The position numbers were made by a program, and so were the translations under genes. Below are positions 51,333-63,201 of a stretch of DNA of 64,000 nt, piece by piece. Source of the stretch: Pteria penguin (taxonomy: Eukaryota; Mollusca; Bivalvia; Pterioida; Pteriidae); NCBI GenBank assembly GCA_035048485.1, contig CM068588.1, positions 23,830,324 to 23,894,323 on the forward strand, in the 5' to 3' direction. The notes beneath the pieces were generated by a model. It did no database searches, was not told the origin of the DNA, and saw only the letters and a program-made list of their open reading frames with translations. Position 1 is the first letter of the stretch. Each line of letters starts with the position of its first letter.

Positions 51333-51699
51333 GTGACGTCACAATTTACGTAGCGCATCCCCTTGACTTGTGAAAATGGTAACGTCATAGCGTGTCAAGC
51401 CGGTGTTTGATGAAATAAACACATTTTAACTGAGTGTAAACATGTGATAAAAAGAATCTGAAATGAATTTTCATATAACAAACAACTCGTTTCATAAATA
51501 CCGTATAAAAATGAAAATTCATTTCATATCCTATATATATCTAACGACTAATTTCAGTGTATTCCCTAGGAATTTTATGTGAGATGTATATAGATAAACG
51601 ACAGCACGCACGACAGATCCAAATGAATGTTCAATATGTCTAGACGTGATATAAATATTAAAAAAAAAGAATTTTCTCACGTTCAGTAAATGCTAAAAC

Positions 51700-51905
51700 A
51701 TATATACGTTATAATTTTGTGCACCAGATGCGCATTTCGACAACTTATGTCTCTTGGTTGGAATTTTAAAACTAAATAAATTATTGAAGAGCAGTGTAAG
51801 AATCAAAGTGGCCGAAAAAGTGAGCCAAAGAATCAATCTAAGTACAGAACTATGCGTGAGGGTGATAATCTTTAGTTTTAGTGATTTACAAAATTTCATG
51901 ACTGA
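51700..51905 (+). repeat. Dispersed repeat (CACCAGATGCGCATTTCGAC family)
   Basis: TTTTGTGCACCAGATGCGCA, then ACTTATGTCTCTT, GAAGAGCAGTGTAAGAATC and TTTAGTTTTAGTGATTTAC. A close copy lies at 62,620-62,840 and fragments at 41,565-41,625, 52,040-52,080 and 58,485-58,560. No coding content. Confidence 0.85.
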
Positions 51906-52189
51906 AAACATAGGTATATATTTCACGTCAGTACAAAAACACTGAAAACTAGACTTAAGATGCCCTCGGGAACTATCAGTCCACCATCAGTGACATTGGT
52001 CTAGTGGTTATAATCAATATTAGAACATATATACCATATAATTTTGTGCATCAAATGCACCAGATCTGGTTCTATATGCCCGATAATAAAATAATTGATA
52101 ATTTTTTCAATATTTTAATTTGTGTATATATAAACGGGAACTCCGTTTTACTGATTCATACGAAAGACAGATAACGGTGTTCCCACGTT

Positions 52190-52258
52190 GTGAGTCGAAC
52201 CTGGGACCTCTCTGTCACGAGCTGAGCACCTTATCCATCAGCCACACCGAGTTAAATA
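52190..52258 (-). mobile_element. tRNA-like SINE head, minus strand
   Basis: Read on the minus strand it has an A-box-like TGGCTGATGGATAAGG and a B box GGTTCGACTC in the right order and spacing, after AACTCGGTG. No conserved SINE tail of the 8,160 family is attached, so it is a different family or a fragment. Confidence 0.55.
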
Positions 52259-52589
52259 ATTGTTTTATTTAATCTAAATCAATCGACATCTGCAGTTACT
52301 GAACTCATCATTTAAAATTACGACAAGGCTTATTTATTTATTTTTGTTGCTTTGTTAAAGCATAATAAGAAACAGTGTTTGGAAAATCTACTTGTTCTGA
52401 CTTTGTAGTATTGAAACTCATATGGAACTTATATATTGAAATCGGAATCATTTTAGTACCTGTTTATGGTCATTTCCAAGTTTCGTTCTTTTTCTGACAT
52501 ATATCAACCCGAACTTTAATGTAGCAAAGCCAACATTTGTGATACAGACACATCTTTCTTTGATTTACTCATGTTGATGTCAATTTATA

Positions 52590-52860
52590 TATATTTGGTA
52601 TATATTTTTTGTATCTTGATCTTACTCTGTATTTCTATATGTCTTTAAATTTTTATGACCTCTCAACTTAAGAAACTTGTTAATCCTTGCTCTGTAAATG
52701 GAGGATTATTTATAGGTTTTTCAATGTCATTTGATCATACTGCTTTTGAGTAAAGAGAGCTCGAAAAATCGGTTAATTACACCAACTGAATAACTACTGT
52801 CATATCAATTGACCGTTCTAAGTCAGTATCGCAATTGCACTTTCATCAAAATTTTCTTTA
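52590..52860 (+). repeat. Orphan copy of Penelope-like element tail
   Basis: TTTATGACCTCTCAACTTAA, ATGGAGGATTATTTATAGG and TTGACCGTTCTAAGTCAGTA match 37,290-37,480. No reverse-transcriptase remains lie upstream, so only the 3' end was inserted or kept. Confidence 0.78.
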
Positions 52861-52871
52861 ATGTTTTTAGG

Positions 52872-52906
<35 letters not shown>

Positions 52907-54578
52907 ATTGTGATCAATCGTAGTCCGTCGTCTGTCGTCTGTCCGTCATTAACTTTTCACATTCTCGACTTCTTCTTCAGAATAGCAGAACAGAATTTGA
53001 TGAAACTTTGTATGCATGAAGTACTCATGGTCCCCTACAAATGTTGTTGTTTTTCGTCCAGATCCGTCAACAGCTGGCGCCACCACAGGCAAAAGTAGAT
53101 CACAGAGGTTACCATCCTTTAACAAATTTCTTCTTCAGACCGTGGGGCATACAAAGACAAACCGAATGCATACGGATGATCTAAATGGATGTGTGAGAAC
53201 TGTTGTTACTTTTGGTTCTGTTCCGAAATCAAATTTTTTGGACTTTTTTGGACTTAGTAATTTCAATGCAGAAAAGTGTCGTGTTTTTCAATTAATTGAT
53301 AATTATGCTTTCTTATGGACTATTTTGATTATAATTATGTAAGGAATATTATTGTGAAAGAATTTTGTCAATATCTCATATTTTTAAAAAATTTTTTATG
53401 AATTTTTAAGACTTCCAAAAAAGAAGAGGGGTGGGGGGGGGTGTCAATTTTTCATATTTTCAACTTTTTCTGCCAAACTTTTTTAAGGATTTTAATAAAT
53501 CTTAGTAGAATTAAATCACTTATGATCCCCTTCAAATTCTGTCGTTTTCGTCCAGACCTCATTACAGGTGGTGCCAGCACAGTCAAAAGTAAGTAGTCAC
53601 AAAAGAGTACCCTCCTTTGACAATCTTCTACTTCATACTGGCTGTATACAGAGACAAACAGAATGCATAGAAATGACCTAGAGGGATGAGTGAAGAAGTC
53701 TTGTCATTTTGGTTCTCTTCCAAAATCAAATTTTAGAAATTATTTCGACATTTTTGTGGGCTTGGTGATTTCAATGCAGAAAAATATCATATTTCCTAGT
53801 TAACTGATAATGATGATTTCTTATGGACTATTTTGATCATAATTATGGTAAGGAATGTTATTTTGAAAGAATTTGGTTAATATCTCAAGTTTGGGATTTT
53901 CTATGAATTTTTAAGACTTCCAAATGAGGATGTATAGGGACAATTCTTCACATTTTTAACTTTTGATGTTATATCACATCAAAGATTTTAATGAAACATT
54001 GTATACATGAAGTACAATAGGTCCTTTATCAATTTTGTACATTTCATTCAAATGGGTCAACAGATGGTGCCACCATGTCTTAAAAATAGGTCTCACAATG
54101 ATACATATACCACTTGGTAATTAAAATATGGAAAGTAGCGGTTCAAATCCAGCTGTCGTCATTTTTTTTTTCATTTCTTTACACATCTAAATAAGATTTT
54201 AGATGTTCTCAAAACTCAATATATGAAATTAGGCCATTTTAAGTTGGATCTGGACAATATTTGAAACAATTGCTGTTCATTACCCAGACTTCAAATCAGT
54301 CAAGTAAAGACCCCACCTAAAGAAAATGACTAACTTGTTGCCCTGAATCACATCTTGCAGAAACAAAGCAAATGCTTAATATCAAAATCAACTGAATGGA
54401 TGTGCAAAAAACTGTTTTTGCTTTTTATTCTGGTATGAAATAAAATTTGACATATTTTCAAGATTTGTGTTGACTTAATCACAGTTATGCAAAAATAAAT
54501 AACTTCTTCCTTCCTGTATGACAGATAATCTAGGTACTCATGTGACCGATATAGGCCCACTTCGGGCCTCTTATTTTT
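52872..54578 (+). mobile_element. ~1.7-kb dispersed repeat with terminal hairpins and internal duplication
   Basis: Begins with a 33-nt hairpin, TAGCTCACCTGAGCC...GGCTCAAGTGAGCTA (52,875-52,907), and ends with a GC-rich hairpin, AGGCCCACTTCGGGCCT (54,553-54,569), followed by CTTATTTTT. The interior repeats once with a period of about 500 bp: TTTCGTCCAGA(T/C)C, GGACTATTTTGAT(T/C)ATAA and GAATTTTTAAGACTTCCAAA occur near 53,060/53,545, 53,318/53,825 and 53,399/53,906. I know the opening hairpin as a very common motif of bivalve genomes. A B-box-like GGTTCAAATCC lies at about 54,142. No protein recognised. Confidence 0.78.
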
Positions 54579-55017
54579 CCAAATTATCACATTATTAAAA
54601 GTGCATTTCCGTGGTGACTCTGTCATACGGCCGAGTCAGATGCATTTATCTTTTCCCTCATAATTTAAATAATCTTAAATCTAACGAAAAATGTTGTCTA
54701 TGTGCACGTGATTTAAACAAACTACTTAAAATTACCTGTGGAAAAACAATCTCTAATAACAATTAATAGACAAATTTGCACTTCGATTTGTAGTGAATTA
54801 AAACGTCCATAACTGACCGTTGTTAAGGCCTTTTTATAGTTATGATTAAGAATTTCGAACTTAATAGAATGCTTTGAGAAATCAATTATGCTTTTAAAAG
54901 TACGCATTGATCGGTTGATCAAGAGTTCGATTACCATGGTAACATTTAACTATGTAGGAACTACGTCTCCAGTGATGACAGCAATATGGCGCCTTACCTA
55001 TAACAAAGATATCACCT
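54579..55017. other. No gene seen; possible YY1-like motif
   Basis: Contains ACCATGGTAAC near 54,934 and AATATGGCGCC near 54,984, which resembles a YY1-type promoter element, but no convincing exon follows. Confidence 0.35.
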
Positions 55018-55262
55018 AATCCTAGAAGTCTCTCGTGTTCTTGTAGTAGGATTAATTCCTATGAAGTCGTGGTAGTAGGATGAATTTCTACAAAATCTCG
55101 CTAGTTCTCGTGCTAGCAGAAAAAAATTCGCTAGTTTTCGTGGTATTAGGTTTAATCCTTTTGAAGCCTCGCTAGTTCTCGTGGTATTAGGATTAATCAG
55201 AAAATATCGCTTGTTCTAGTGACAGTACGTATAATCCTTATAAAGTTTGCTTATTCTTATGT
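55018..55262. repeat. Degenerate ~45-55-bp minisatellite
   Basis: Repeats of CTCGCTAGTTCTCGTGGTAT followed by TAGGATTAATCC with variable spacing; about five units. Confidence 0.8.
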
Positions 55263-55884
55263 AGATAGCACTTATAACTGTCAACTCTCGAAAATTCTCA
55301 TTTATATGAGAGTTCTGTATATGGAAAATAGTAATATATAGCAATAGCAACATATTGATGACAGTTGATGATATTCATGAAAAAGAAAATTTACAGAGGT
55401 ATTAAAATAATATCTCTATGAAATCAATATCAGCTGCTGATCATATTCAAACATAAAATAGAATAGTGCATATATTGTCGGATCCAGGCAGGACCCCAGC
55501 ACAGAAATGTCCCATTCAATTTTAAATTTTACCAAAACAAAACATCTATTTATAATTTTTAACCCATACATCTTTTTATGTAGCAGTTTATTTTAAAAAC
55601 CTTTAGTTTTTGACCCGACCCAACCACCTCCTAGTATTTCGTGATACGACTACTGCATACATCGCTACTTACACAAACTCAAGGTACAGCACAAGCCATT
55701 GTATGTTATAATTAGATGATGAGAAAGTTTGATATTTGATATATTGTTACTTAATTTATTAATTTTTTATGTACTTAATGTACCTAACGCCATATATGTC
55801 AGGAAAAGTTTCAATGTATATGGGAAATCGTTGTACAGTATTAAAGAAAATTGAAATTGTGAAACATGTCATGTGAACGCCTAG
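55263..55884. other. No gene seen
   Basis: AT-rich sequence without recognisable features. Confidence 0.5.
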
Positions 55885-56390
55885 AAACCATTTATCTATA
55901 TCAATGTCCAGTATACTTGAACTTTGACATTTTCACCCCAAAATCGATAGGGATCACTTTCGTCACATGGGGGAGTGGATCAACCTCGTCCCATGGGGAG
56001 TCCCTATGTGTGATATGGTGATTCTAAGTGAAAAAATTTACACGTAAGAGCCCGGAAATGATGTCGCTTTATCAATGTCCAGTACACTTAACCTTTGACC
56101 TTTTCACTTTAAAATCTCTACTATGGGCAGTTCAGTATCTTGACTCTACGGGAAAAGAATAACACCTTAGTACCTTGAAACCATTTACCTGTATCAATGT
56201 CCAGTTCACTTGTCCAGTTCACTTAACTTATCACCTTGTGACTTCATATCCATATGGATCATCCTCATTCGATGGAGAATCTGTATGATAGGTGAAATGG
56301 TTAACACTACAGAGCCCAGAACCATTACTTTCACAAACGGACAACCTGATTCCAGTATACCAGTTGCGGGGGATATAATAGTATTTGACT
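55885..56390. repeat. TGACC-rich dispersed repeat, three units
   Basis: TATCAATGTCCAGTA/T followed by ACTT(G)AACTTTGAC-like sequence occurs near 55,897, 56,072 and 56,193. The right end CCAGTTGCGGGGGATATAAT resembles the end of the repeat at 46,440. A 112-codon minus-strand frame crosses it and is not called. Confidence 0.7.
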
Positions 56391-56569
56391 GAAAATCATC
56401 GCTTATGATAAAATCTGCATTATCGCCAATGATAAAGTCATAATCCATAATACACTTAAAATGTTTCGGACCTCTTCCTATCAAAACATCGGATATTATG
56501 GAAAACTCGAAGCGGATTCGTATAGCTCGTGATTCCGTTGCCACATGGAATCAGGACGTGAAAGCATCT

Positions 56570-56720
56570 TTAACTTAGAGGCGCAATACGGGAATCGAAC
56601 CACTGTATCACGTCTGCACCTGTTTACGCATACAATCTAATGTGACGGAGTTACCAGTGACCAGCGAGTTCGTAACTGGAAGGTGGCGAGGTCAAGCCTC
56701 GTAGGAGGTAGTTTATTTTA
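56570..56720. repeat. tRNA-like fragments
   Basis: GGCGCAATACGGGAATCGAACC reads as a reversed B box plus acceptor side of a SINE head. Further on, GGCGAGGTCAAGCCTCG is a second tRNA-like stretch. No complete cloverleaf seen. Confidence 0.4.
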
Positions 56721-57307
56721 GGTAGATGGCCGACCCCATGGTATGTATAATCAAGAAGCTCACACAAGACTACGTCCTGCATGATATTTAATCCAATGTA
56801 GAGGATGTTTTCCAAAATGTCAAAAATGTAAATGTTTTTAACAGAAATGCAACGAATAACAGTTTGACAGACAAAAATCAGTAAATTTTAAAATGGTTGC
56901 CACAACAACCATCTTAAATAAGATATAAGGTGCCGAAGGATGCACACAATTTGAGAAATGACGTCTCGAGGGAATCAGTTTTCGAAAGTTCAGTTCAGAT
57001 GACATTTAGTAAATTCATACAGTTAGAAAGTATGATTAAGAATAAATATCAATTTCGTACACAGTACGAAATTCAACTTTAAATATAAGATATAATAAGT
57101 AGTCCTCCAAAGGGAAGTAAAATATACTAAAAAGTATACAGTATATACTAAAAATACTGTACTATTCTAACTATTGCTTGATAAAGGCCAGGAGGCCGAA
57201 ATTTGCGGCAAAGAGTGTTTGTATTATTTCTTTCAACTTTAAATAACAGAACATACTCAGTAGAAGCTTAATATATTTATTCAGAGAGTATCACATTTTA
57301 CAAAGCT
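56721..57307. other. No gene seen
   Basis: AT-rich sequence between the repeats and the right copy of the duplication. Confidence 0.5.
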
Positions 57308-58977
57308 AAAAACGCCCGTTTCTTGTTCAGGAGACAAAAATGTATCAAATAATAAACAATACCGCAAGCAAAAGGCAAAGTTCTGGAATGAATAAAATAT
57401 TGGAATGATAGATGCTTTGGGAAACATATTTATATAAAAACAGTATCATCCATAATCCGTATTTTCATATTTACGTATGAAAAGGAAAGAGACAAATATC
57501 ACAGAGAAAACTGGTAAGAATACTGAAGGACGGAGCGAGTTCAATTTGTGTACATTGTTACATCCTTAGCGTATTTGTGGACAATTCACATCCAAATCCT
57601 CAATCAGCGCATCCAAAATTTACAATTACAAACATACTTCTAAATATGTCAGCAATCTAAATATTATTATGAGATGTGAAAAGGAAATCTCTTAAAATAT
57701 TAATAAAAATTGCTTTGTATAAGTTTGAAAAATAAAAAGTATCTTTTGGATTAGTGATTGTTTAATGAATGGTAAGTGGTAAGAATTGAGGACTCAGTAT
57801 GAAAGACGAGGTAGTCATTTACTACAACACCGCATCTGCATCTGCCTTCATGAACTATGTTCTACATTAATTATCATAACAAAAATACTATTTGTCTTTA
57901 TACGTAATCGACATCCCTTATGCAGCATTGTCAGGAATAACATGTATATAATGATTGACATTTTCCTATACACACATAGTATAAAAATAATGATCTCGAG
58001 TAAATGGCGGAATAAACGTAAGTGGTTACAATCTCAAATTTTATAGTATTGTCAACTTTTATGCGTTTCCGTTTGAATATTTCAAAGCGGGTGCTATTGC
58101 CATACATTTCGTAACCCCTTGTGTAATTTGCTTTGAGGGCCAATAATTCCGAATACAACACATTTCAAGCTAAAAATGGATTCACTGAGGAATGTAACCG
58201 ACGAGCATTTAATATCATGCAAAGGAACCGTTTAATGATAAAACGATTAATTTAAAATAATAAATTACACATTCCTTGGTTGGCGATAAATGTCAAATTT
58301 TAATTTATTTTTTTTTCTTTAGAATATTTCATACTAAGGAATAACTTGCATAGATCTCCCAGTGGTCAAGTAGGATAAAACGCTACACCGAAACACAGTG
58401 TCAAATCTTGGGACGATTCTTTACCGGAACATTTCATCGAACTTTCTGTCTACATGAAATTGTCATAACATACTTACATGTATTCATCTATTGCACCATA
58501 TGTGCATTTTGAAGACTTATTCGTCTTCAGTGATGCTTAAGGCCGAAATCGTGAAGAAACAAAACATTAGGAGAGGAAATTCCGGGTCATACTGATGTGA
58601 CAATTAACAACATTCCATCAAACAAATGAAAACTATAAAACAATCAATATTTTCATAAAGAAACTATGAAAACATAAACATATTTGCCTTCTTGAACATA
58701 CATAACAAATAAAACATACTTTGCACAAACAACAATCATTGTTATCATTTTACGATATATATTCTACACAGAAATGGATGAAATGTTGCGCCGTACATTT
58801 ATATGGAGCAATATGGGCAATTTAAAAATTTAAGTTATTACAATATTCTTTTCTGTAGTATTTTGGCGACATGCCGGTATTTACTTTGACTTGCTGGATT
58901 GTATTTTATACTCATGAGATATGATGGACTTCAAAGATGGTTAAATGGTTGCTTTAAATAAATAAATAAATAAATAT

Positions 58978-59106
58978 TGATCCGGGTTCGATTCCCGGGT
59001 TGCGCCACTATGTTTAAGAGGTTGGTAACCTCCTGCTTCCATGTCGCGATATAACTGAAATATTGTTGAAAGCGACGTAAAACACCAATCAACCAACCAA
59101 CCAACC
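58978..59106 (+). mobile_element. tRNA-derived SINE, 5'-truncated
   Basis: Begins in the B box (GGGTTCGATTCCCGG), then GCGCCACTATGTTTAAGAGG, CCTCCTGCTTCCATGTCG and the tail GAAAGCGACGTAAAACACC with (CAAC)n. The closest of the copies here to a consensus. The sequence GATGGTTAAATGGTTGCTTTA occurs just before and just after it, a likely target-site duplication of about 29 bp. Confidence 0.88.
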
Positions 59107-60610
59107 AAAGATGGTTAAATGGTTGCTTTAAATAAATATTGTATTATAGAATGGCCATTGATATAAAATTTTCTCTAAATAAATTGCCGGGTTATAAAAG
59201 TACACGATGTTTTTAATAATTTGTTTCGACACATATTGTTGATAGCACTTTGTCTAAAAGTTTGTATTCTAAAAGTTATTTACAACGAAAATTGAATGTG
59301 TGTAAAATATTTACATCTCTGAAATATCATTTGTCATCTCCCCTCTTCATGATACTAGTATTAGAATCACTGTATGTACTTCTCAACTACGCTAACAAAC
59401 TGAACGCATCATATATTAAATATTGCTTCAAAACTAACATTGGCAGCTTTTTTAAGAAAAAACGAAACCAAACATTTATACAACTTCATCATATATTTCT
59501 TTTGTACAGAATTCTACAACTTATTTGACAAAAAGAAAAAATACATATCGTTTGAACACATAGCTGTTACGTTTATATTTCAGACAAATCCCTGTATCCA
59601 TTCCTTAAAAAAGTAAAAATCAGGAAATGGATCAAGCATACTGAAATGTAATGAAATGTAGTGTAAACACCAATTATACAAGCCACAAGCTTTATACAAA
59701 ATAATGCTGAGTTTAATGTTAGTATTCCAACTAACATTGCAATGCTGAGTTTAAAGTAAGCATATAAGACGATAATACTACTACTACTCAATCTAATACA
59801 CATTCTTGTATAAGCTAAAGTAATAAAGATACCATGCAAAAACCAATATAATGTAATCAAACTGTTCTTTAAAGCAAAACTTCCATAGAAATAAGTATAC
59901 ATATATGCACTGTTTTATACATTAAACTATCACAGACTGTACGCGTACTTATGAAAGTGCAAAGAAAGAGTGCACCAGCCGTAAACCGTGACTCCCTTCA
60001 AAGTGAGTATACGTACAGTATTGTAATAGTGTGTGAGCATTAACAGATTGTATTATGCATCCAATATGATATTAAAAACTACTTACTATGATAAATAAAG
60101 AATTGTACCAATCGATATGATAAAGTCAGATACTCTATTGTTTCTTTACTTAAAAGACTTGACCTCCTATGCTGGAACATGTTTTATTTCGAGAAATGTT
60201 ATAAAAAGACTCTGACAATCTTTATACCCGATTAGGAATGAGTTACAGCGGCATTTACATCTGGATACCTATGCACTGTGAAGGTAGGATCAAATGTATA
60301 TGCCATCACTAGCAGGTAGATGGGATAGCAACGTAGCTGACAAAGACACTTGACTTAATTTTGTGGTGGATATAATCTAAAGAAATTTTGTATAAATTTG
60401 CATAGATATATACCTGTAGACAAAAACAGTCTACATATATATTTTTTTTTCAATGCTGTATAGTGAAATGACGAAACCTCAAAACTGAATAATTACTGCA
60501 TATCTCTGACAAATACAAAACTAATATAAATAGATTCAAACAGAAATCCACATCCAAAAGATTAACTCCCCTCTTTCAAGTACCACTAATATTCTTCTTA
60601 AATGCATAAT
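59107..60610. other. Duplicated 3' flank of fucosyltransferase B; no gene
   Basis: Collinear with about 42.8-43.84 kb. Open frames at 59,250-59,528 and 59,573-59,902 are AT-rich, not matched by conserved frames in the left copy, and not called. Confidence 0.6.
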
Positions 60611-63201
60611 TTACATTCCAATCCACTGCGGTAAAAAGTAGTCCGAATAATCTTTACTGTAAGCAGAACGTAAAGGTGACCCTTCTTTCGCCGGCCATTT
60701 ATAATATATCACGGTACCTTTATTTAAAAATCCCGCCCACCAACTAAATGATCCAACAGTGCTAATTATATGGTCACATGATGCAAGTACCGCCATATCA
60801 ACTTCTCGACTATTTCCGGTCACGAACTCTACGCGTTCGGTTTTTGGCATAGCATCGCGAGACCATTTCATGTCATTAGAGCAAACAACAAATACTCGAT
60901 TTGTAATATTTGAGAAATAGTTAACAGCTTTAAGAATATATTCCTTTGTAGCCACTTGGTAACCATGGCGATGATTAACCATATCACCCCGACGGACATG
61001 AACGGATATAAATGTTACATCCTCCCTAGAAGATATTCCATATTTTCTCAAAATATCGTTTAAAATAGAATCAACTTTTTCTTGAATATGCGTTCGAAAC
61101 ACTAACTGTTCTCGCAGTTCTTTGAACGATTGGTTAAAGTAACGCCAAGATTGGAGATAGGTAGCTAAATGATAAGAGGCATCGTTATTAAACTTGACGA
61201 GATTCGGATCATACCCGCTAGCTAACCGTTCCCCCCTTCCTCTGGCTCCATTACACTTACTCGTATCAGACATCACTGCCAACCACTGATTGCTCTGCAA
61301 ATTAAATACAGCATTCACAACGTTGGACTTAGAGATTACAGCCGTCATGCCTTTGGAGTAAGCTACTCCAAAACTGGTCGCAAACTGAAATATCTGGTTA
61401 CCAAGACCTCCTACTTTACTGGTACATATATATCGAACAACAGACGGTGGCTTGGCGATCGTGGATTTGGGAGATATGAATGTAGTCTTCGTTGTTTTCG
61501 CTGGCGGTACAGTAGTTTTTTCTGACACGGGTAGTGTTGTTTTAGTTAATGATACATGTGTTGTAGAGGGAATTGTTCTAGGCGTTGTTGAAAATGGTTT
61601 GTTGTTCCTTTTTGTAGTACGTGAAGCATGCGTTGTTAAAATAAATTTACTGTTTTTTGTTGTCGTCTTTGTCCGATTTGAGCTTTTCGTTTTCACGAGA
61701 AGCATCATCCCAAGTGGTGTTTTTGTTGTACTGGGTGTAACTCTTGAGCTATATCTTATCTTTAACTTATCAACATAATTAATTAAAGGCACCGGTTCTT
61801 TAAATTCTTGTCTAGAGGGAGGACGTGCATACGAACCCAGTTTTGACACATGTGTTAAAATGACTATATTCCATTGCCCCTCATATCCATACAGGACAGT
61901 CACCACTCCTATGCAGATTGCAATTCCTATAAGAAACCCTGGAATTAAACGGTATAGATGTATATTTATTTATTTATTTATTTAAATGTACACGTAAAAC
62001 AAAACAACAGTATAAAATGTGCAGGTTCCAACTGTGTCCTAATCATCAGACCATGTGTTTTTAAATCAGGCCATTTGTCCTTAACATTAGTTCATGAGTC
62101 CTTAACATCAGGTCATGTGCCCTTACCATTAGGGCATGTGTCCTTAACATTAGTTCATGAGTCTTTTACATCAGACCATGTGTCTTTAACATTAGGTCAT
62201 GTGTCCTTAACAGCAGGCAACGTATATTTATCAGCATGTCATGTCCTTAAGAACATCAGGCCGCGTGTCCTTAACATTAGGCCATTTGTCCTTAACAGCA
62301 GATCATGTGTCTAACAACAGATCGTGTGTTCTTACAATTTGGCCATGTTTCCGTAACAACCGACTATGTGTCCTTAACATTAGGACATACGTCCTTAACA
62401 ACAAAAAGCTTCAAAAAATACCAGATTTACGGGTTGTCATGGTAACATAAGTTGCCAACATCTAATGCTGACTTTACTGTTAAAATGATTTCTGCGTAGA
62501 TTCTCGGTAATTTGATTAATTAATTAAAATCTAAGGTAAAGAAGATTACTCAAAAGTGACCCAGTTATAATATATCAATATCGAAATGTGTACAGTAGAT
62601 ATAGAAAATATATACATTTTAATTTTGTGCACCAGATGCGCATTTCGACAACTTATGTCTCTTCAGTGATGCTCGTAGCCGAATGGTTGGAATTCTCATA
62701 TCATGTAAATATTTGAAGAGCAGTATTGTAACCAAAATGACCGAAAAAGTGAACCAAAGAATAAATCTAAGGACAGAGCTATGCCTGAGGGAGATACTCC
62801 TTAGTTTTAGAGTAATTTACATAATTTCATGACGGCAAATTACTGTACAAGTACCACTTATACTGACATAAGTGTGATACCATACAAGATCGAAGGAATC
62901 AAGAGCACAATAATATCACGAGGGTCCCAGACATTGATTTTGACATAAATTTGAACTGAAAATGCACATTGTGGATGGCATCGCCCTCGAAATAAAAACA
63001 TGAATGAATAAAATCTGCAATGTATTTGAATTTATTTGATATATATTTTGCCCAAAGCTACGATCATTTATCTGCTTGGGAGCCCTTGTCGTTCTACGGC
63101 AACAGGTGGGAAAATGTCTGTTAACTGTTACAAAGATACATGTATAGTAATACTGGTCAAAGTAAATAGGAAATAAATGACATACATTTCTTCATATCCA
63201 T
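60611..63201 (-). CDS. Alpha-1,2-fucosyltransferase (GT11), copy B
   Basis: Paralogue of the gene at 43,845-46,943 with the same structure and predicted role. Coding exons (minus): 63186-63201 (within exon 63186-63249) and 60611-61938; 447 aa. It starts MDMKKW, with membrane anchor FLIGIAICIGVVTVLY (7-22). The Thr/Ser/Lys-rich stem is about ten residues longer than in copy A and differs most there (for example TKSSNRTKTTTKNSK). The catalytic part has GGLGNQIFQFATSFGVAYSK, VHVRRGDMVNHRHGYQVATK and HIISTVGSFSWWAGF. From ISSREDVTF to the end the two proteins differ by only two residues (I/V and the final L/M). No disabling change is seen in either copy, so both look functional. The intron holds an expanded 21-bp minisatellite. 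Confidence 0.9.
62041..62405. repeat. ~21-bp minisatellite in fucosyltransferase B intron
   Basis: About 16 imperfect units of CATGTGTCCTTAACATTAGG. Open frames of 118 and 69 codons run through it as artefacts. Confidence 0.92.
62620..62840 (+). repeat. Dispersed repeat (CACCAGATGCGCATTTCGAC family)
   Basis: TTGTGCACCAGATGCGCATT, CTTCAGTGATGCTCGTAGCC, TTTGAAGAGCAGTATTGTAA and AGTGAACCAAAGAATAAATC. The fullest copy in the window; it lies in the fucosyltransferase B intron. Confidence 0.85.

Larger units (their letters stand above)
47555..51525. mobile_element. ~4.0-kb insertion carrying satellite DNA between inverted arms
   Basis: The block is absent from the right copy of the duplication, where ATTCTACGACCTACAAACTT (about 63,510) passes within ~60 bp into sequence matching 51,530 onward. 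Contents in order: arm A-B (47,557-47,896), two hairpin-module fragments (47,895-47,945 plus; 48,175-48,230 minus), ~0.5 kb of unique sequence, the 46-bp satellite (48,796-50,585), ~0.2 kb unique sequence, then arm A'-B' in reverse (50,786-51,131) and an AT-rich end with palindromes. No transposase or other protein is recognisable, so if mobile it is non-autonomous. Exact edges and target duplications are not resolved. Confidence 0.72.
38346..51960. repeat. Left copy of a segmental duplication
   Basis: Collinear with 57,308-63,700. Shared landmarks include CAACAATACCGCAAACAAAA (38,393) with 57,356; TCAGCGCATCCA (38,647) with 57,602; TCCTTGGT (39,786) with 58,274; AACTATAAAGCAATCAATAT (41,771) with 58,631; the fucosyltransferase gene; and TTTCTCACGTTCAGTAAATG (51,673) with 63,654. 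Non-coding identity looks moderate (roughly two thirds to three quarters by eye). This copy is about twice as long because of insertions at 39.4-39.75, 39.9-41.57 and 47.55-51.53 kb. Confidence 0.88.

Noticed and set aside
51161..51373. 70-codon plus-strand frame with a hydrophobic start like a signal peptide
   Set aside because: It lies in the AT-rich edge of the ~4-kb insertion over a perfect palindrome, with no splice or domain support and no second copy to compare.
52872..54578. Helitron
   Set aside because: A hairpin near the 3' end is suggestive, but there is no CTRR end, no TC start and no Rep/helicase sequence, so I left it unclassified.
56206..56544. 112-codon minus-strand frame
   Set aside because: It overlaps a dispersed TGACC-rich repeat and shows no domain or repeat-independent conservation.
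59573..59902. 109-codon hydrophobic minus-strand frame
   Set aside because: AT-rich duplicated flank; the frame is not conserved in the left copy and no coherent membrane topology is supported.
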